From positions 1 to 6,892 of the forward strand of contig CABRNB010000128.1 in assembly GCA_902472225.1 (NCBI GenBank): a stretch of DNA of 6,892 bases, written 5' to 3'. The notes under the pieces are model-generated. The model made no database searches, had not been told where the DNA came from, and was given only the letters and a program-made list of their open reading frames with translations. This document shows, one piece after another, positions 5,819-6,892 of this stretch. This stretch comes from Caccousia sp900752115. GTDB taxonomy: Bacteria > Bacillota > Clostridia > Oscillospirales > Acutalibacteraceae. Every line of letters begins with the position of its first letter. Position 1 is the first letter of the stretch. The position numbers and the translations under genes were made by a program.

Positions 5819-5861
5819 GGGTCCGGCTTCTCCTTTTGGGGAAGCCGGACCCCGCTTTTTT
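5819..5861 (+). terminator. intrinsic terminator after the PerR-like gene
   Basis: Arms at 5819-5833 and 5838-5852 pair over 15 bp (core GGGTCCGGCTTC with GAAGCCGGACCC, one inner G-T pair) around a TTTT loop. Six T residues follow at 5856-5861. It ends the regulator transcript, so the next gene needs its own promoter. Confidence 0.9.
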
Positions 5862-5960
5862 CTGCAAGCGTAAAAGAAGATTGTTCCCCCTTTTTACAGC
5901 CATCTTTTGCAGCCGTTTCCTCCCTGCGAAAAAATCGCAATCCCGGCGAAGAGCGTGCGG

Positions 5961-5980
5961 TATGATGGAAACAGAAGGAG
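5961..5980 (+). promoter_or_regulatory. possible -10 element and ribosome binding site of the leader ORF
   Basis: TATGAT at 5961-5966 could be a -10 box, but no good -35 hexamer lies 16-18 nt upstream, so the promoter call is weak. AAGGAG at 5975-5980 is a good ribosome binding site for the ATG at 5989, 8 nt away. The upstream terminator at 5819-5861 implies that some promoter lies in this region. Confidence 0.3.
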
Positions 5981-5988
5981 ATTCCGGG

Positions 5989-6024
5989 ATGTTCGGGATC
6001 GGAGAAGGGGGCCGCCGCACGTGA
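5989..6024 (+). CDS. 11-codon leader ORF coupled to the membrane metallopeptidase gene
   Basis: ATG at 5989 opens an 11-codon frame (MFGIGEGGRRT) ending in TGA at 6022-6024. Its AAGGAG ribosome binding site is the best in this region. The stop overlaps the GTG start of the next gene as GTGA, the usual geometry for stop-start translational coupling. It may serve only to load ribosomes onto the weak GTG start. The peptide shows no run of one amino acid that would mark a classical attenuator. A longer in-frame start at 5962 (20 codons) overlaps the possible -10 box and is less likely. A sequencing frameshift joining the two frames is the main alternative. Confidence 0.4.
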   Translation: MFGIGEGGRRT

Positions 6025-6892
6025 TCAAGGATCGAAGCACAAAAACTCTGACCTCATTTCTGCTGACCTGCGGGGGATATGCGATCGCCGCTTTTATCTG
6101 GTACCGCAATCTTTTGTTTCGCTGCATGCCCGGGATGACATACACACAATCGCGGCTTCTTCTCAGCGGGATGATGGTGGGATGCATTCTTCTGGGCGCG
6201 TTTGTTCTCTTTCGCCGCAGACGGACGGACTGGACCGCTCTCGTCTGTCTTCTGCTCCCCTGCGGCTTTTACACAATGCTCACCTATCGAACGGTGCTCG
6301 GCCGCCTGCCTGCCGCGGTGTTCGCCGCGGCAGGCCTGCTCACAGCAGGAAATGCCCTGCATGTACTGACAGGAAAAATCCGTTCCGCCGATCGCCGCCG
6401 CGTGCTGTACAACAGACTGTATCACTGCTTCTGTGCGGCCCACTCCTTTCTGGCCGCCGGTATGGCCGTCATCCTGCTGACGCTTGTCGGCCGCGCCATG
6501 TTCGGCACGGCTCTCATACAGCCGTCCGTCGAGGCACAGACAGGAATTGCGGAACAGGTCACGCAGGGCAACACCGACATTCTCCTCCGCCTGCAGCCGG
6601 GGGAATGGCAGGAGCTGGAGGTAAAGGAGAAACTGGATGTGCTGCAGACGGTGGCAAATATCGAAGCAAACAGGCTCGGCCTGCCGAATGAGCTCAATGT
6701 AGGCGGTTCCAACCTGTCGGACGGTACGCTCGGCAGCTACGACGATCGCATGCACGCCATCCATATCAGTCTGGAACTTCTCGAAACGGGTTCTCCCGAC
6801 GAAGCTCTCCGTTCCTGCTGCCACGAGGTCTACCACAGCTACCAGTACCGCCTCGTGGAAGCGCGCGAGGCCGCAGGCGAGGAACTGGCGGG
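6021..6892 (+). CDS. multi-span membrane protein with extracytoplasmic HEVYH metallopeptidase domain, cut by window edge
   Basis: The frame from GTG 6021 is open to the window end (290 codons seen). Hydrophobic segments at about residues 10-28, 45-64, 72-88, 97-116 and 135-160 predict five membrane spans. Clusters of positive residues after the second and fourth spans (R65-R68, R125-R127) put those loops inside, so the domain from about 165 onward should face outside. That domain contains HEVYH at 268-272, the HExxH zinc-peptidase signature, with H268 and H272 as ligands and E269 as catalytic base. The third ligand would lie beyond the window. The family is not one I can name; it looks like a gluzincin-type peptidase. 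AAGGGGG lies 9 nt before the GTG, and no in-frame ATG lies just upstream. Translation may be coupled to the leader ORF ending at 6024. Substrate is unknown. Confidence 0.75.
   Translation, partial: MIKDRSTKTLTSFLLTCGGYAIAAFIWYRNLLFRCMPGMTYTQSRLLLSGMMVGCILLGAFVLFRRRRTDWTALVCLLLPCGFYTMLTYRTVLGRLPAAVFAAAGLLTAGNALHVLTGKIRSADRRRVLYNRLYHCFCAAHSFLAAGMAVILLTLVGRAMFGTALIQPSVEAQTGIAEQVTQGNTDILLRLQPGEWQELEVKEKLDVLQTVANIEANRLGLPNELNVGGSNLSDGTLGSYDDRMHAIHISLELLETGSPDEALRSCCHEVYHSYQYRLVEAREAAGEELA

Noticed and set aside
6054..6836. Long minus-strand open frame at the right end
   Set aside because: It is antisense to the membrane metallopeptidase frame, which has coherent membrane spans and an HEVYH motif.

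Overview
The window looks like chromosomal DNA from an anaerobic, probably host-associated member of the Bacillota, most likely Clostridia. The GC content is high for that group (estimated by eye at the upper 50s percent). The lineage call rests on glycyl-radical enzyme genes, purine-rich AGGAGG-type ribosome binding sites, consensus sigma-A type promoters with 16-17 nt spacers, and a PerR/Fur-type regulator with a 7-1-7 operator. No species can be named from the sequence alone. No rRNA, tRNA, CRISPR array or insertion sequence is visible.

Left part, minus strand (2897 down to 1): a three-gene operon read right to left. It encodes a PepP-type Xaa-Pro aminopeptidase (M24), a glycyl-radical enzyme activating protein, and the first 216 residues of a glycyl-radical enzyme that matches trans-4-hydroxy-L-proline dehydratase (HypD). 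The operon starts at a perfect-consensus promoter (3031 to 3003), with an inverted repeat over the transcription start and a hairpin in the roughly 100 nt leader. The order suggests one catabolic module: peptides with proline or hydroxyproline in second position are cleaved, and free hydroxyproline is dehydrated by HypD after the activase has installed its glycyl radical.

Middle, plus strand (3154 to 5232): a divergently transcribed metallo-beta-lactamase-fold hydrolase of 271 residues, with its own promoter and an 11-bp tandem repeat just upstream of the -35. It is followed by the 3' remnant of a five-bladed beta-propeller glycosidase whose N-terminal part is missing. Next comes a 64-residue polyproline single-span membrane protein gene with its own promoter, ribosome binding site and terminator.

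Right part, plus strand (5333 to 6892): a short PerR-like regulator whose promoter carries a perfect 7-1-7 palindrome, suggesting autoregulation, ended by a strong terminator. Then an 11-codon leader ORF with a good ribosome binding site overlaps (GTGA) the GTG start of a membrane-anchored protein. That protein runs off the window just after an HEVYH zinc-metallopeptidase motif. Both genes cut by the window edges (hypD at the left, the metallopeptidase at the right) are open-ended.
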